NCBI RefSeq assembly: GCF_014859525.1
Contig: NZ_JACUUB010000015.1
Location: 1-48,422, forward strand
From: Marinobacter sp.
GTDB taxonomy: Bacteria > Pseudomonadota > Gammaproteobacteria > Pseudomonadales > Oleiphilaceae
Reading direction: 5' to 3'
DNA length: 48,422 nucleotides
Shown here: positions 28,273 through 36,979 of the stretch, piece after piece
Layout: the number at the start of each line of letters is the position of its first letter
How positions within the stretch are numbered: position 1 is the stretch's first letter
Translations under genes and position numbers: made by a program
The notes under the pieces: generated by a model
What the model saw: the letters and a program-made list of their open reading frames with translations, nothing else
What the model was told of the DNA's origin: nothing
Database searches by the model: none

Positions 28273-28853
28273 TGCGCGAACAGGCCTGGTCCTCGGCCAG
28301 CGGTCTGGCAAACGCCAGAAGGGTGCGCTTTCTGGTTGCATTGGTGGTGCTCTTCACCCTCTGGTGGGTGTTAACGGGCAAGTTGGCAAGCGAACTCGAG
28401 CGCGCGGAGCAACAAAGCGTGAACATGGTGCTGAGCCAATTGCGATCGGCGCTGGTGATCAAAGGGGCCGAGGCCATGCTGAGCCGGGAACAAAGCCTGG
28501 AACGGCTGGTCGGAGAGAACCCGTTTGAGTGGCTGGACCACCAATGGCCCATGTACCAGGGCCAGTGTAGCGAGGGAGCGCCAAAACACAGACACTGGTG
28601 CTTTGCGCCGAGGCGACAAAAAGAAACAGGCGAAACCGGCAAAGGGTGGTTAATTTATAACCCAAGGCAGCCGATAACCATTGATGGCAAGGTTGCAGAA
28701 CCCGATCAGCCGTTAGCCTGGACAGTAACCACCGAATTTGCGAACCGCAACGGGAAGAGTCTGCGGGAGCAAGACGGACGGCCGACCGGCCTCAAGCTGG
28801 CGCCGTTGCCGTTCGCAGAAACCACAGTGAACCGGCAGGACGCCCAGCGCTGA
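28272..28853 (+). CDS. mshF: MSHA biogenesis protein MshF
   Basis: MshF is a small bitopic protein of unknown mechanism required in the MSHA secretory block. The GTG at 28272 overlaps the mshG TAG by one base and gives 193 residues. A transmembrane helix lies at about residues 18-36 (VRFLVALVVLFTLWWVLTG). An amphipathic stretch and a periplasmic region with two cysteines in QCSEGAPKHRHWC follow. The assignment rests on position between mshG and mshB and on length. It ends the coupled block; a 45-base gap with TA-rich sequence precedes mshB. Confidence 0.75.
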   Translation: MREQAWSSASGLANARRVRFLVALVVLFTLWWVLTGKLASELERAEQQSVNMVLSQLRSALVIKGAEAMLSREQSLERLVGENPFEWLDHQWPMYQGQCSEGAPKHRHWCFAPRRQKETGETGKGWLIYNPRQPITIDGKVAEPDQPLAWTVTTEFANRNGKSLREQDGRPTGLKLAPLPFAETTVNRQDAQR

Positions 28854-28898
28854 GTGCTTAATACTTAATACGATTTATCACAGGCAAGAGGCTGACGA

Positions 28899-29399
28899 AT
28901 GATGCAGTACAACAGCAAGCAAAAACAAAAGGGTTTCACCCTGATCGAGCTGGTGGTGGTGATTGCCATCCTCGGCATTCTGGCGGCGTTTGCGCTGCCA
29001 CGTTTTGCGCAGCTTTCGGAGCAGGCGCATCAGGCGAGTATTAAGGGTACCGCTGGGGCGTTGAGTGCGGGTGTGGCTTTGGTTAAGGCGCAGTGGACCG
29101 TTAACGGCCTGACTACTGCCGTCGCCGCAGTCGAAGGATTTGGCAATGACGACGTCGCCGCTACCGACGATGGTTGGCCAGACCCTGCGGCCAGTGGTGG
29201 TTGTGCTGCACTCTGGAACAGGCTTCTGCAGTCTAACGCTCCCCGTGTAGCTGCAGCAGGTGCTTCGGACAACACCACCGAATACCAGGCAACGGCACCG
29301 TCAGCTGGTGTCTGCAATTATGAGTATTTGCCAGATGGGCAGGGAAGTTTCATTGAGTACAATTCGAATACCGGTGAAGTTATCACCGACATTAACTAA
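28899..29399 (+). CDS. mshB: MSHA pilin MshB
   Basis: MshB is a minor, MshA-like type IV pilin. The 166-residue product has a short basic leader (MMQYNSKQKQKG), the prepilin peptidase site G/FTLIE and the hydrophobic helix LVVVIAILGILAAFALPRF. The C-terminal half contains two cysteines (GGCAALWNR and AGVCNYEY) that could close a disulfide loop. ATG at 28899 and 28902 are both possible. The N-terminal 30 residues nearly equal those of MshA, suggesting tandem duplication. Confidence 0.88.
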   Translation: MMQYNSKQKQKGFTLIELVVVIAILGILAAFALPRFAQLSEQAHQASIKGTAGALSAGVALVKAQWTVNGLTTAVAAVEGFGNDDVAATDDGWPDPAASGGCAALWNRLLQSNAPRVAAAGASDNTTEYQATAPSAGVCNYEYLPDGQGSFIEYNSNTGEVITDIN

Positions 29400-29426
29400 G
29401 AAAACCGAGCTCCAGGAGAAGTGACT

Positions 29427-29879
29427 ATGATGACTATGCAGAAATTCACACCGAAGCGTGAGCAAGGTTTCACTCTGATCGAACTGGTTATGGTGATCGT
29501 GATTTTGGGTATTCTGGCGGCGTTTGCGTTGCCGCGGTTTGCGGATTTGAGTGGGGATGCTGAGCAGGCATCCGTAAGTGGTGCCAGAGGCGCAGTGCAG
29601 TCTGCCTCTGCAATAGTGCGATCTGCATATCTTGCGAGACAGCCTTCGGACGGCGTCGTTGTACTTGAAGGTGAGGACATCGGTACCGTAGGAGGCTACG
29701 CTGCAGCAACTTCAATTGGATTGGCAGCTCAACTTTCGTCGGAGTTTGATGTTGATACTGACACGGCTGGTGTTGCAACGATATCCCAAGGCAGTTGTAG
29801 TTTCAGTTATACCCAAGCGGAAGTGGATGGCGATGGCAATGCAACTACCGCGCCGGTGATTAGCCCCGTGTCCTGTTGA
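29427..29879 (+). CDS. mshA: major MSHA pilin MshA
   Basis: MshA is the structural pilin of the mannose-sensitive haemagglutinin pilus, used for surface attachment. The ATG at 29427 lies eight bases after AGGAG and gives 150 residues; GTG at 29421 is too close to that site. A leader (MMTMQKFTPKREQG) precedes the cleavage site G/FTLIE and the helix LVMVIVILGILAAFALPRF. Two cysteines (SQGSCSFSY and SPVSC at the C-terminal end) form the likely disulfide loop. It is the second of the two paired pilins, and no terminator follows. Confidence 0.9.
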   Translation: MMTMQKFTPKREQGFTLIELVMVIVILGILAAFALPRFADLSGDAEQASVSGARGAVQSASAIVRSAYLARQPSDGVVVLEGEDIGTVGGYAAATSIGLAAQLSSEFDVDTDTAGVATISQGSCSFSYTQAEVDGDGNATTAPVISPVSC

Positions 29880-29933
29880 TCAGTGTTACTGTAAAGCAGG
29901 AGCTGAGAAAAAGTTGTTGTTTGAGGGCTGGGC

Positions 29934-30416
29934 ATGGAGAAAGGTGTATCATCAGGAGCGCGAGGGTTCACGGTGATCGAGCTCATTACGGTGCTTGTGT
30001 TGATCGGAGTCTTATCAGCCTTGGGTGTTGGGCTTTTCGCAAGAAGCGCTATTTTTTCACCTCTCTTAGCCACCCAACAACTAGCCTCCGCCTCGCTGCT
30101 TGCCCAACAAGCAGCGCTGGCGGGCAACCCCTCCGATTCCGTAACCATCCGCCAAACCTCGAATGCTTTTGAGTTCGAGGCGGCGAATTCCTTGTTTTCC
30201 ATCCGCCGTGAAGGCGCCAGTATGGCGTATCAGGTAGCCGGTCAGTCCGGGCTCACTTCGATTCCTGGCAGTGGCTTTAGTATCAACTTTGACCCGATGG
30301 GCCGCTTGGCGGCACCGTTCAGTGGTCAAAGTCTCCAATTTCAGATCTCCGGCGACAGTGACTTTACCCTGTGCCTGAGCTCCCTTGGCGCCGTGTATCA
30401 GGGGCCATGCTCGTGA
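29934..30416 (+). CDS. mshC: MSHA minor pilin MshC
   Basis: MshC is a minor pilin of the MSHA tip complex. The 160-residue product has the leader MEKGVSSGARG, the cleavage site G/FTVIE and the helix LITVLVLIGVLSALGVGLFA. Two cysteines near the end (LCLSSLGAVYQGPCS) are typical of MshC. It follows mshA after 54 bases without a visible terminator. Its stop overlaps the mshD start by one base. Confidence 0.86.
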   Translation: MEKGVSSGARGFTVIELITVLVLIGVLSALGVGLFARSAIFSPLLATQQLASASLLAQQAALAGNPSDSVTIRQTSNAFEFEAANSLFSIRREGASMAYQVAGQSGLTSIPGSGFSINFDPMGRLAAPFSGQSLQFQISGDSDFTLCLSSLGAVYQGPCS

Positions 30417-30931
30417 TGGTTCGCCGGCGACTTGGTGGTAACCAGCAGGGTGCGACCCTGGTGGAGCTGGTGATGACCATTGTCATTATCAGTATTGCCA
30501 TCGCTGGTGTGATTGGCGCGTTTGCTTTGATCACCGGCCGCAGTGCCGACCCGCTGAACCAGACCCGCGCGGTGGCATTGTCGCAACTCTACATGGACGA
30601 AATCCTTGCCAAATCCTTTGCTCACCGCTCTCCCGTGGGTGGCGGAGCGGTGGATGCCGGCAACGCGGATTGCAACAACCTTGGGCCAGATGGCGAAACA
30701 CGGCGCACCTTCAACGATGTGGATGATTATCACAACCTGAATAACGCGCCGCCCGAGAACAGCGAGGAAGAACCGCTGCCGGGTTACAACAATTTCCAGG
30801 TGTCTGTTTCGGTGGCCTGTGCCGGTAGCGAGGTGGGCTTGAGCAATCATGAAGCCAAGCGCATCGACATCACCATTACGGACCCCTCCGGCAATACCTA
30901 TCTGTTCAGCACCTATCGGGGGAATTTCTGA
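30416..30931 (+). CDS. mshD: MSHA minor pilin MshD
   Basis: MshD is a PilV-like minor pilin. The ATG at 30416 overlaps the mshC stop (TGATG) and gives 171 residues opening MVRRRLGGNQQG, with cleavage site G/ATLVE and helix LVMTIVIISIAIAGVIGAFA. An ATG at 30407 is an alternative. The middle has SQLYMDEILAKSF, typical of PilV/MshD proteins. It couples directly to mshO. Confidence 0.85.
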   Translation: MVRRRLGGNQQGATLVELVMTIVIISIAIAGVIGAFALITGRSADPLNQTRAVALSQLYMDEILAKSFAHRSPVGGGAVDAGNADCNNLGPDGETRRTFNDVDDYHNLNNAPPENSEEEPLPGYNNFQVSVSVACAGSEVGLSNHEAKRIDITITDPSGNTYLFSTYRGNF

Positions 30932-31716
30932 TGCGCCGGCAACAGGGGTTCACCCTGGTTGAACTGGTGATGGTCATCGTGCTGCTGGGGATTGTGGCCA
31001 CCATTTCAGTTCAGTTTGTTGCTCTTTCCACTCGTGGCGCTCTGGATGTCAGCGAACGGCAACAGCGCGCGCTGCAGGGCGTGGTGATCAGTGAGCAGAT
31101 CACCCGCGAGGTGCGGGAAGCGTTTCCCCTGTCCGTTCGCGAGAACGGCGAATGCCTGGAGTGGCTACCGGTGATCGCCGGGACCACTTATGAATCCCTC
31201 ACAACCGGCCCTGATTTTGATGAAGTGAGCATAGTACCCTTCGGTCGTGAAGTGCCTGAGAATGCTCGGCTGGTGGTTTACGGCTATGGCTCGGCTCAGG
31301 CTGATCTGTACGGCATGTCCGATCCGGGGCCGGTTTCATCAGCTATCAATTCGGTTGCCGATAGCGACACAACCATTAAGTTGTCTGCCACTCACCGCTT
31401 TCGCGAACGCTCCCCGCAACAACGCCTGTATGCTATTGCCTCGCCTGTCAGCATCTGCCAGATCGGGCCATGGCTTTATCGATTCAGTAGCTATACGCGA
31501 AACGGTTCCCAGCCTTCGGCAGCTGCGTTAAACGGAGGCAGCGGAACCCGGCAAGTGATGAGTGCCAATTTGGTCGATGGCTCGTTCAATCTGCGAGTAA
31601 CACCACCATCACTGCGCCGGGCCGCCGTCGTGAACTTTGAATTTGAGCTGGCAGACCGGGACGGCGACGAAACCACCCGAGTTAGCCAGGAGGTGCAAAT
31701 CCGAAATGTACCGTGA
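30931..31716 (+). CDS. mshO: MSHA minor pilin MshO
   Basis: MshO is a PilW-like minor pilin and one of the larger pilin-like proteins of the locus. The 261-residue product has the leader MRRQQG, cleavage site G/FTLVE and helix LVMVIVLLGIVATISVQFVA. Two cysteines (NGECLEW and SICQIG) are present. It starts on the mshD stop and overlaps mshP by 11 bases. Confidence 0.86.
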   Translation: MRRQQGFTLVELVMVIVLLGIVATISVQFVALSTRGALDVSERQQRALQGVVISEQITREVREAFPLSVRENGECLEWLPVIAGTTYESLTTGPDFDEVSIVPFGREVPENARLVVYGYGSAQADLYGMSDPGPVSSAINSVADSDTTIKLSATHRFRERSPQQRLYAIASPVSICQIGPWLYRFSSYTRNGSQPSAAALNGGSGTRQVMSANLVDGSFNLRVTPPSLRRAAVVNFEFELADRDGDETTRVSQEVQIRNVP

Positions 31717-32101
31717 ACAATCCCTTTACAAGCAAAGTGGCGCGGGCCTTCCTGTTGCCATTTTTATGATCACCGTGTTGGCCCTGCTGGTGATTGGTAT
31801 GGCGCAACTTCAGGAAAGCTCGGGTAAAAGCGTGAGTCTTCAGATTCAGTCCCAGAGGGCGTTTTTTGCGGCTGAGAGTGGGGCACAGCTTGGCGCTGGC
31901 AGGGCGCTCCAATCGATTAACGGCCCTCAGTGCTTCTCAGGTACATTCTCCTTTGCGGCAGAAGGGTTGAGGGAGTGTAGTGCTCTAGTGAACTGTTTGG
32001 CCAACGCACCGGGCCAGGGCATCGTGATACGCAGTGAGGGCCGATGCGGTATTGCGACACTCAGTGAAGGGAAAAGAACGGTTGAGGTGAGGCTGCTTTG
32101 A
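31706..32101 (+). CDS. mshP: MSHA biogenesis protein MshP (PilX-like)
   Basis: MshP is a PilX-like pilin of the tip complex. The ATG at 31706, downstream of AGGAGG at 31688-31693, gives 131 residues. The N-terminus MYREQSLYKQSGAGLPVAIF leads into the hydrophobic helix MITVLALLVIGMAQLQESSG; the classical FTLIE glutamate is lacking, as in other PilX-like proteins. The block FFAAESGAQLGAGRALQSIN is typical of the family. Four cysteines follow. Its stop overlaps or abuts the mshQ start region. Confidence 0.82.
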   Translation: MYREQSLYKQSGAGLPVAIFMITVLALLVIGMAQLQESSGKSVSLQIQSQRAFFAAESGAQLGAGRALQSINGPQCFSGTFSFAAEGLRECSALVNCLANAPGQGIVIRSEGRCGIATLSEGKRTVEVRLL

Positions 32102-32133
32102 ACTTCCGATCAAGTAAGAAAGAGAGTTCAGTG

Positions 32134-35100
32134 ATGCGCGGGATGATGCTGCTTTTCAGTCTTGCTCTTTTCACGGCTCGCGCAATAGCACAGGAGGTAG
32201 TAGAGGCAGATGCGCCTGGGACTTACCAGTTTGTGGTTCCGGATAATGTCACGAGCATCACCGTCGAGGTCTGGGGTGGTGGTGGTGGTGGCGGTTCTGT
32301 GACCCGTGGTTTCCTTGGGGCCGCAGTTGCAGCGGGTGGCGGTGGCGGTGGCGCCTATGCTTCCCGGTCATTTCAGGTAACGACTGGCCAGACATTTGGC
32401 CTCAGGATTGGTTCCGGCGGCGGAATCAATAGTGCTGGTGCCAGCACCTGGTTTGATAGTCCGTCAGTATTGCTCGCTCAGGGTGGTGTCGGAGGTAGCC
32501 AAAATAATCTCACAGGTGGTGCCGGTGGAAGTGCGGCTGACAGTGTTGGCGATGTGACATTCAGTGGTGGGCGTGGCGCGAATGCATCCGCAAGTGGCGG
32601 TGGTGGTGGTGGCGGAGGTTCTGCAGGCTCTAACTCTTCTGGGAATAGCGGCTCGGGAAGCATCGGCGGAATGGCCGTTACCGGAGGCGGTGCTGGTGGA
32701 AATGGTGGCTCAAACTCTTCAGGTACACAGGGAGCTTCACCCGGTGGAGGTGGCGGAGGCGCTGACTGTGGTTTTATTTCTTTTTGCTTAAATGCAGGTG
32801 GTGGCTCTGGCGCGTCAGGTAAGGTTCGCATCACTTACGTCGTGGAGGAACCAGACCAGTGTTTTGCTGATAGTTTCACCGATTCGGCGCTAAATCCAGG
32901 TGACTGGGTAACAGCAGTATCCTCGGGAAACTTCACCCCGAGTATCGTAGGCGGCCGACTTCGTATGACAGAAGCCGTTAGTAACCAGTCAACGGCGGCC
33001 ACACTGCAGCGGGAAATTCCCGGTGCCAATAACCTTGTGGTGCTGGAGTTTGATTACTATGCCTACGGTGGTTCCGGGGCGGATGGCATTGCCGTGGTGC
33101 TCTCCGACGCTGCGATTACGCCACAACCGGGAAGCTTTGGGGGCTCTCTTGGTTATGCCCAGCGCAGTAACGGCGATGCCGGTTTTGCTGGTGGTTGGCT
33201 GGGTATCGGTATCGATGAGTTTGGTAACTTTTCCTCCCCGACCGAGGGCCGGCAAGGAGGCCCCGGCCGGGTCACCAATTCGGTTTCGATTCGTGGTTCT
33301 GGCTCTGGCATCACGGGGTATCGTTATCTGGCTGGCACGGGAACGCTGAGCCCTGGCATAGATGCCACTGGCGCCAATAGCCCACACCGATATCGGATAA
33401 CCGTGGACTCGAGGGTTGCTGGCCAGGCTATAGTGTCTGTCGAGCGCAACGTCGGCAGTGGGTTTAACGAATTAATCGCACCTTTTAATGCGTTGAGTGC
33501 GACCGGGCAGGCGGCAGTACCGGATAACTTTCTATTTTCTCTGACTGGATCCACCGGTGGTTCAACAAATATCCATGAACTTGACGAGTTGCAGTTGTGT
33601 GCGCTGAGGCTGAACCCTGTTGGGGCGCAGGTTGATCATTTTGAGATTGATCACGACGGTGTTGCACTTACCTGCCAGCCGGAAACGGTGACGATCAGAG
33701 CCTGCGCCGATGCTGATTGCAACGAACTATTTACTGATCCAGTAGCGGCAACACTGGCTCCGGAAGATGGATGGGTCAGTGGTAACATTGTCAACATAAC
33801 TGGAGGTGTTGGATCGGCGACCCTGCAAAATACGGTGGCGGGTCAAGTCACTCTGAATATTATTGGCTCTCAACCTTCCACCCGACCGCAATCGCAAACG
33901 CTTTGTCGGATTGGGAACGGCCCCCTTGCACCAGGCAACTGTACCCTGAACTTTGTTGATTCGGGATTGGCCTTCGAATTACCGGATCTCATATCCCATC
34001 GGCCATCGGGGCCTATTCAGATTCGCGCCGTGCGTCGTGATGACCAGAGCCAGGCCTGTGTTCCCGCATTTGAAAATGTCAGCAAAACGGTGCAGTTCTG
34101 GTCTACCTACGTCTCGCCGGACGAAGCTGGAAGATCCGCCAGCAGGATGGTTGAGATCGATGAGATTGCTATTGGTAACAACGCAGCCTCTCCCACCAAC
34201 CTGGAACTGAATTTTGGTGCGGGTGGTATAGCGGAGATCGATATCGTCTACCCGGACGCCGGTCAGATGCAGCTCAATGCGCTATATAGCGGCAGCGAAG
34301 CAACCGAAGATGCTGGTCTGCTTATGCCTGGCGCGGACAGCTTTGTGAGCGTGCCCGCCGGCTTTTGTGTTTCGGCGGTATCGTCCTGTTCCCAAGGTGA
34401 TGAGACTTGCCCGTTGTTCCGCAAGGCAGGCGAACCCTTTGACCTGACCATTACCGCAGCAGGTTGGCAGAGTGACGCCGATGTGGATTTCTGTGCCGGT
34501 AATCCGGTCACGCCAAACTTCGAACTGCCGGGCATTCCTTTACAGGCGGAGTTGGTGGCCCCTGCCGGTGGCGAGACCGGTATTGTCTCTCCGGGTAGTT
34601 ACGATCATGCCCGAGCCGTTGATGCCGAAACCACGGTGGCTTTAGATCAGTCTGAAGTGGGTGTATTCCGCTTCCTTACAAGCCCGGCGCCCGGCGCTTA
34701 TCTGGGGCGGGATCTGCCACAGGGCCGGAGTGCTCCGGTCGGGCGCTTCTATCCTGATCGCTTCCGGGTTACGGTGGACCCTGGCGTTTTTGAGGCGGCG
34801 TGCGGAGTTGGGCAGTTCACTTACTCCGGGCAACCCTTTGGTTGGTTGATGACTCCCACCGCGATGCTTGAGCCGTTGTCTGTTCAAGGAGCCAGAACCC
34901 GAAACTACACATCTGACGGTTTCAGGAGGCTATCGGTGGCCGGCGTCTCAACACTTGCTCCCACCGAAGACGCTGCTGCCACTGATATCAACGGCGATCC
35001 GATAGTTTTTTCTGTCACGCAGGAAGCGGCAGAACTTACCGTACAAGAGCCTGGACTTATGTTGTTCTCATTCAGCCTGAATGATCAGTTCCAATATCTG

Positions 35101-35628
35101 AAGAGCCCGGTAACGCGGATTGAGCCATTCTTGCCTGAATTGGTGTTTGCAATCTTATCCGTTCAGGATGCCGACGGTGTTGAGGCGGAGGCAGCTCCCT
35201 ATAACTTTGAACCAGAGGCCTCTTTTGAGATCCGCTATGGCCGGTTGGTCATGGACAATGTTTTCGGTCCAGAAACCGTGGAGGCCTTGTTTATGCCGTT
35301 CCGGATCGAGTCTTTTGAGGGCGGACGGTTTGTTACCCATGATGCGGACAGTTGCACCACATGGACGACCACCGATATTGATTCGGCCGAAATTCACCAT
35401 GCTCTGCTCGCAGACTCCGGGGTTTTCGAAAAGGGCGCAGCCGGGCCGTTGCGCCTGGAACCTGTTGGTACCCAAGGCACCGACCTGCTGATCTGGGATG
35501 TGCCGGATTGGTTGAAAGACGATTGGGGCAATGATGGGGCGTTAACAGACCCCTCTGCTACCGCCACCTTCGGTGTCTACCGCGGCAATGACCGCATCAT
35601 CTACTGGCGCGAAGTGCCTGTAAACTGA
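32134..35628 (+). CDS. mshQ: MSHA surface protein MshQ (Gly-rich, lectin-like, DUF6701)
   Basis: MshQ is the giant protein that closes MSHA loci, probably exported or tip-associated. ATG at 32134 gives 1164 residues with a signal peptide (MRGMMLLFSLALFTARAIA); an upstream TTG at 32098 overlaps mshP and is the alternative. A glycine-rich domain (about 46-230), starting TITVEVWGGGGGGGS-like and resembling phage-tail adhesin Gly-rich domains, comes first. A concanavalin/L-type-lectin-like domain (about 243-490, with YYAYGGSGADGIAVVLSDA) and the DUF6701 module from about 493 (HFEIDHDGVALTCQPETVTI) to the end follow. Many cysteines suggest disulfides. The family role is little known. Confidence 0.88.
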   Translation: MRGMMLLFSLALFTARAIAQEVVEADAPGTYQFVVPDNVTSITVEVWGGGGGGGSVTRGFLGAAVAAGGGGGGAYASRSFQVTTGQTFGLRIGSGGGINSAGASTWFDSPSVLLAQGGVGGSQNNLTGGAGGSAADSVGDVTFSGGRGANASASGGGGGGGGSAGSNSSGNSGSGSIGGMAVTGGGAGGNGGSNSSGTQGASPGGGGGGADCGFISFCLNAGGGSGASGKVRITYVVEEPDQCFADSFTDSALNPGDWVTAVSSGNFTPSIVGGRLRMTEAVSNQSTAATLQREIPGANNLVVLEFDYYAYGGSGADGIAVVLSDAAITPQPGSFGGSLGYAQRSNGDAGFAGGWLGIGIDEFGNFSSPTEGRQGGPGRVTNSVSIRGSGSGITGYRYLAGTGTLSPGIDATGANSPHRYRITVDSRVAGQAIVSVERNVGSGFNELIAPFNALSATGQAAVPDNFLFSLTGSTGGSTNIHELDELQLCALRLNPVGAQVDHFEIDHDGVALTCQPETVTIRACADADCNELFTDPVAATLAPEDGWVSGNIVNITGGVGSATLQNTVAGQVTLNIIGSQPSTRPQSQTLCRIGNGPLAPGNCTLNFVDSGLAFELPDLISHRPSGPIQIRAVRRDDQSQACVPAFENVSKTVQFWSTYVSPDEAGRSASRMVEIDEIAIGNNAASPTNLELNFGAGGIAEIDIVYPDAGQMQLNALYSGSEATEDAGLLMPGADSFVSVPAGFCVSAVSSCSQGDETCPLFRKAGEPFDLTITAAGWQSDADVDFCAGNPVTPNFELPGIPLQAELVAPAGGETGIVSPGSYDHARAVDAETTVALDQSEVGVFRFLTSPAPGAYLGRDLPQGRSAPVGRFYPDRFRVTVDPGVFEAACGVGQFTYSGQPFGWLMTPTAMLEPLSVQGARTRNYTSDGFRRLSVAGVSTLAPTEDAAATDINGDPIVFSVTQEAAELTVQEPGLMLFSFSLNDQFQYLKSPVTRIEPFLPELVFAILSVQDADGVEAEAAPYNFEPEASFEIRYGRLVMDNVFGPETVEALFMPFRIESFEGGRFVTHDADSCTTWTTTDIDSAEIHHALLADSGVFEKGAAGPLRLEPVGTQGTDLLIWDVPDWLKDDWGNDGALTDPSATATFGVYRGNDRIIYWREVPVN

Positions 35629-35636
35629 ATATCAAA

Positions 35637-35786
35637 GGTGCCGTCGAAAGTTGCTGATGGTGCCTGGATACCCCCAAAGAAATGCCTCTTACACGCCTGG
35701 ATGACATCCGGGATACCTGCCGTCTTTCGGTAGTACGACCAAAGTCCTGAAGGTGGCGACTAAAAGCCGGTTCAGGGGGCTTTGGT
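35637..35786 (+). promoter_or_regulatory. structured leader with cobalamin-box-like element
   Basis: The 216 bases between mshQ and exbB hold no gene. ATCCGGGATACCTGCC (35706-35721) resembles the 3' box of cobalamin riboswitches (AGYCMGGARACCTGCC type). It is preceded by GGTGCC at 35637-35642 and again at 35659-35664 and by the hairpin CCTGGAT/ATCCGGG (35697-35713). A further stem pairs 35738-35751 with 35771-35786. The conserved 5' and central parts (GGGAA..GGTG, CCCCGC) are not recognisable and the element is about half the usual length. A remnant or a different RNA is therefore as likely. GCCTGGAT occurs twice (35662, 35695). Confidence 0.3.
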
Positions 35787-35844
35787 GTTGTGTCAGTCTC
35801 GAATCAACATTGAATGAATCTTTACCCGATGAGTAGGTGGTGCG

Positions 35845-36591
35845 ATGTCTGATTGGATGAGTCCGCTGGTCGAGATGGGGCTGCTTTCACAAGCCGTGGC
35901 TGACCTGCTGGGCGTTGGCGGGCCGGTAGTGGCGATCCTGTTGGTGTTTTCCGGTGTCGCGGTCAGCCTGATTGTCGCCAAATGGTTGCAGCTGGTGCAG
36001 GCGACCTGGCGCTCGAAGGCGCGGGTTGCCGGCAGCTTGTCACTGTGGCGGGCCGGTGAGGCTGAGCAGGCACAATCCGCGCTCGAAGGCAGTCGCCAGC
36101 CGGTTCCGTCGTTGGTTGCCAGCGCCATGCATTCGGTCATGGTGCATGGTGATGGGCCGTTGGTCCGGGAGGAGCTGGCTCGCCAGGCCGCCCATCGCGT
36201 GGCATCCCTCAAAAGCTACCTGAAACCCCTGGAAGTGATCGCGACGCTGAGCCCGTTGTTAGGCCTGTTAGGAACCGTGATGGGGATGATCCTGGCGTTT
36301 CAGCAGATGGAGGCAGCCGGCAATCAGGTGGACCCCTCGGTGTTGTCTGGCGGTATCTGGCAGGCGCTGTTAACCACCGCTGCAGGCCTGATTGTGGCAA
36401 TTCCGGTGGTGATGCTGCACAGCTACCTGGAACGCAAAAGCGATCATATCGTAGACGAGATGGAAGACGCGTTGACCGGCGTGTTCACCGGGCCTCTGGT
36501 GGGGAATTCGCCGGTGGGCTCTCAGGTTGAAATGCCGTTGCCAGAGCACCCGCCCGCGCATGCTGATGAGCGTCAGGGTCATGCAGCTTGA
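35845..36591 (+). CDS. exbB: MotA/TolQ/ExbB proton channel protein
   Basis: ExbB forms the pentameric inner-membrane motor channel that, with ExbD, energises TonB. The 248-residue product has a first membrane helix in VVAILLVFSGVAVSLIVAKW (about 29-48), a cytoplasmic region, and two C-terminal helices. These carry the family signature LSPLLGLLGTVMGMILAF and IWQALLTTAAGLIVAIPVVM with the conserved threonines. The end is hydrophilic. Operon partners are two exbD genes and tonB, which excludes TolQ or MotA as the specific role. The first exbD start lies 11 bases inside its end. Confidence 0.9.
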   Translation: MSDWMSPLVEMGLLSQAVADLLGVGGPVVAILLVFSGVAVSLIVAKWLQLVQATWRSKARVAGSLSLWRAGEAEQAQSALEGSRQPVPSLVASAMHSVMVHGDGPLVREELARQAAHRVASLKSYLKPLEVIATLSPLLGLLGTVMGMILAFQQMEAAGNQVDPSVLSGGIWQALLTTAAGLIVAIPVVMLHSYLERKSDHIVDEMEDALTGVFTGPLVGNSPVGSQVEMPLPEHPPAHADERQGHAA

Positions 36592-36979
36592 TCGCCCGTT
36601 GTCATCGTCGAAAAAGCTGATCGGGCTGACGCCACTGATCGATGTGGTGTTTATCCTGTTGCTGTTCTTCATGCTGACGTCATCGTTTATCCAGTGGCAA
36701 AGTATGGATCTGATGGTCAGTACCGGCGAAAGCGCCGGAACCACCGGAGAGCCGCCAATCATGCTGGGAATGAATGACGCTGGCCGCCCGTTTCTGGTGA
36801 GCGAGCCGCAGCGAGTGGTGGAGGTTGAGCACTTACGTGAGTTGCTGGCGACGGGTGACCGTGACGTGATGGTGACCCCGGCAGACGTAAGCTCAATACA
36901 GCAAGTCGTTTTGCTGCTTGAGCAGGTCGAAGCGCTGGGTGCTCGCAGTGTCTCGGTGAACACGCGGGCCGCGCCATGA
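36581..36979 (+). CDS. exbD: ExbD-type proton channel subunit 1
   Basis: ExbD is the bitopic peptidoglycan-binding partner of ExbB. The ATG at 36581 gives 132 residues; ATGs at 36560 and 36566 are alternatives. The membrane helix begins KLIGLTPLIDVVFILLLFFM with the protonatable aspartate Asp21, the canonical residue. The periplasmic domain (NDAGRPFLVSEPQRVVEVEH and later VMVTPADVSSIQQVVLLLEQ) is the ExbD/TolR fold. It overlaps exbB upstream and the second exbD by four bases downstream. Confidence 0.92.
   Translation: MQLDRPLSSSKKLIGLTPLIDVVFILLLFFMLTSSFIQWQSMDLMVSTGESAGTTGEPPIMLGMNDAGRPFLVSEPQRVVEVEHLRELLATGDRDVMVTPADVSSIQQVVLLLEQVEALGARSVSVNTRAAP

Noticed and set aside
30371..30415. Earlier GTG start for mshD inside mshC
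   Set aside because: It would add an out-of-frame reading of the mshC end before the prepilin leader; the ATG on the mshC stop gives a normal short leader.
32270..32300. GGT trinucleotide run in mshQ as a phase-variation tract
   Set aside because: The run is short and changes by triplets would keep the frame; it simply encodes the glycine-rich domain.
35629..35844. c-di-GMP (GEMM) riboswitch before exbB
   Set aside because: The conserved GCAAACC-type and receptor elements of GEMM RNAs are not present; the cobalamin-box resemblance is better though still weak.
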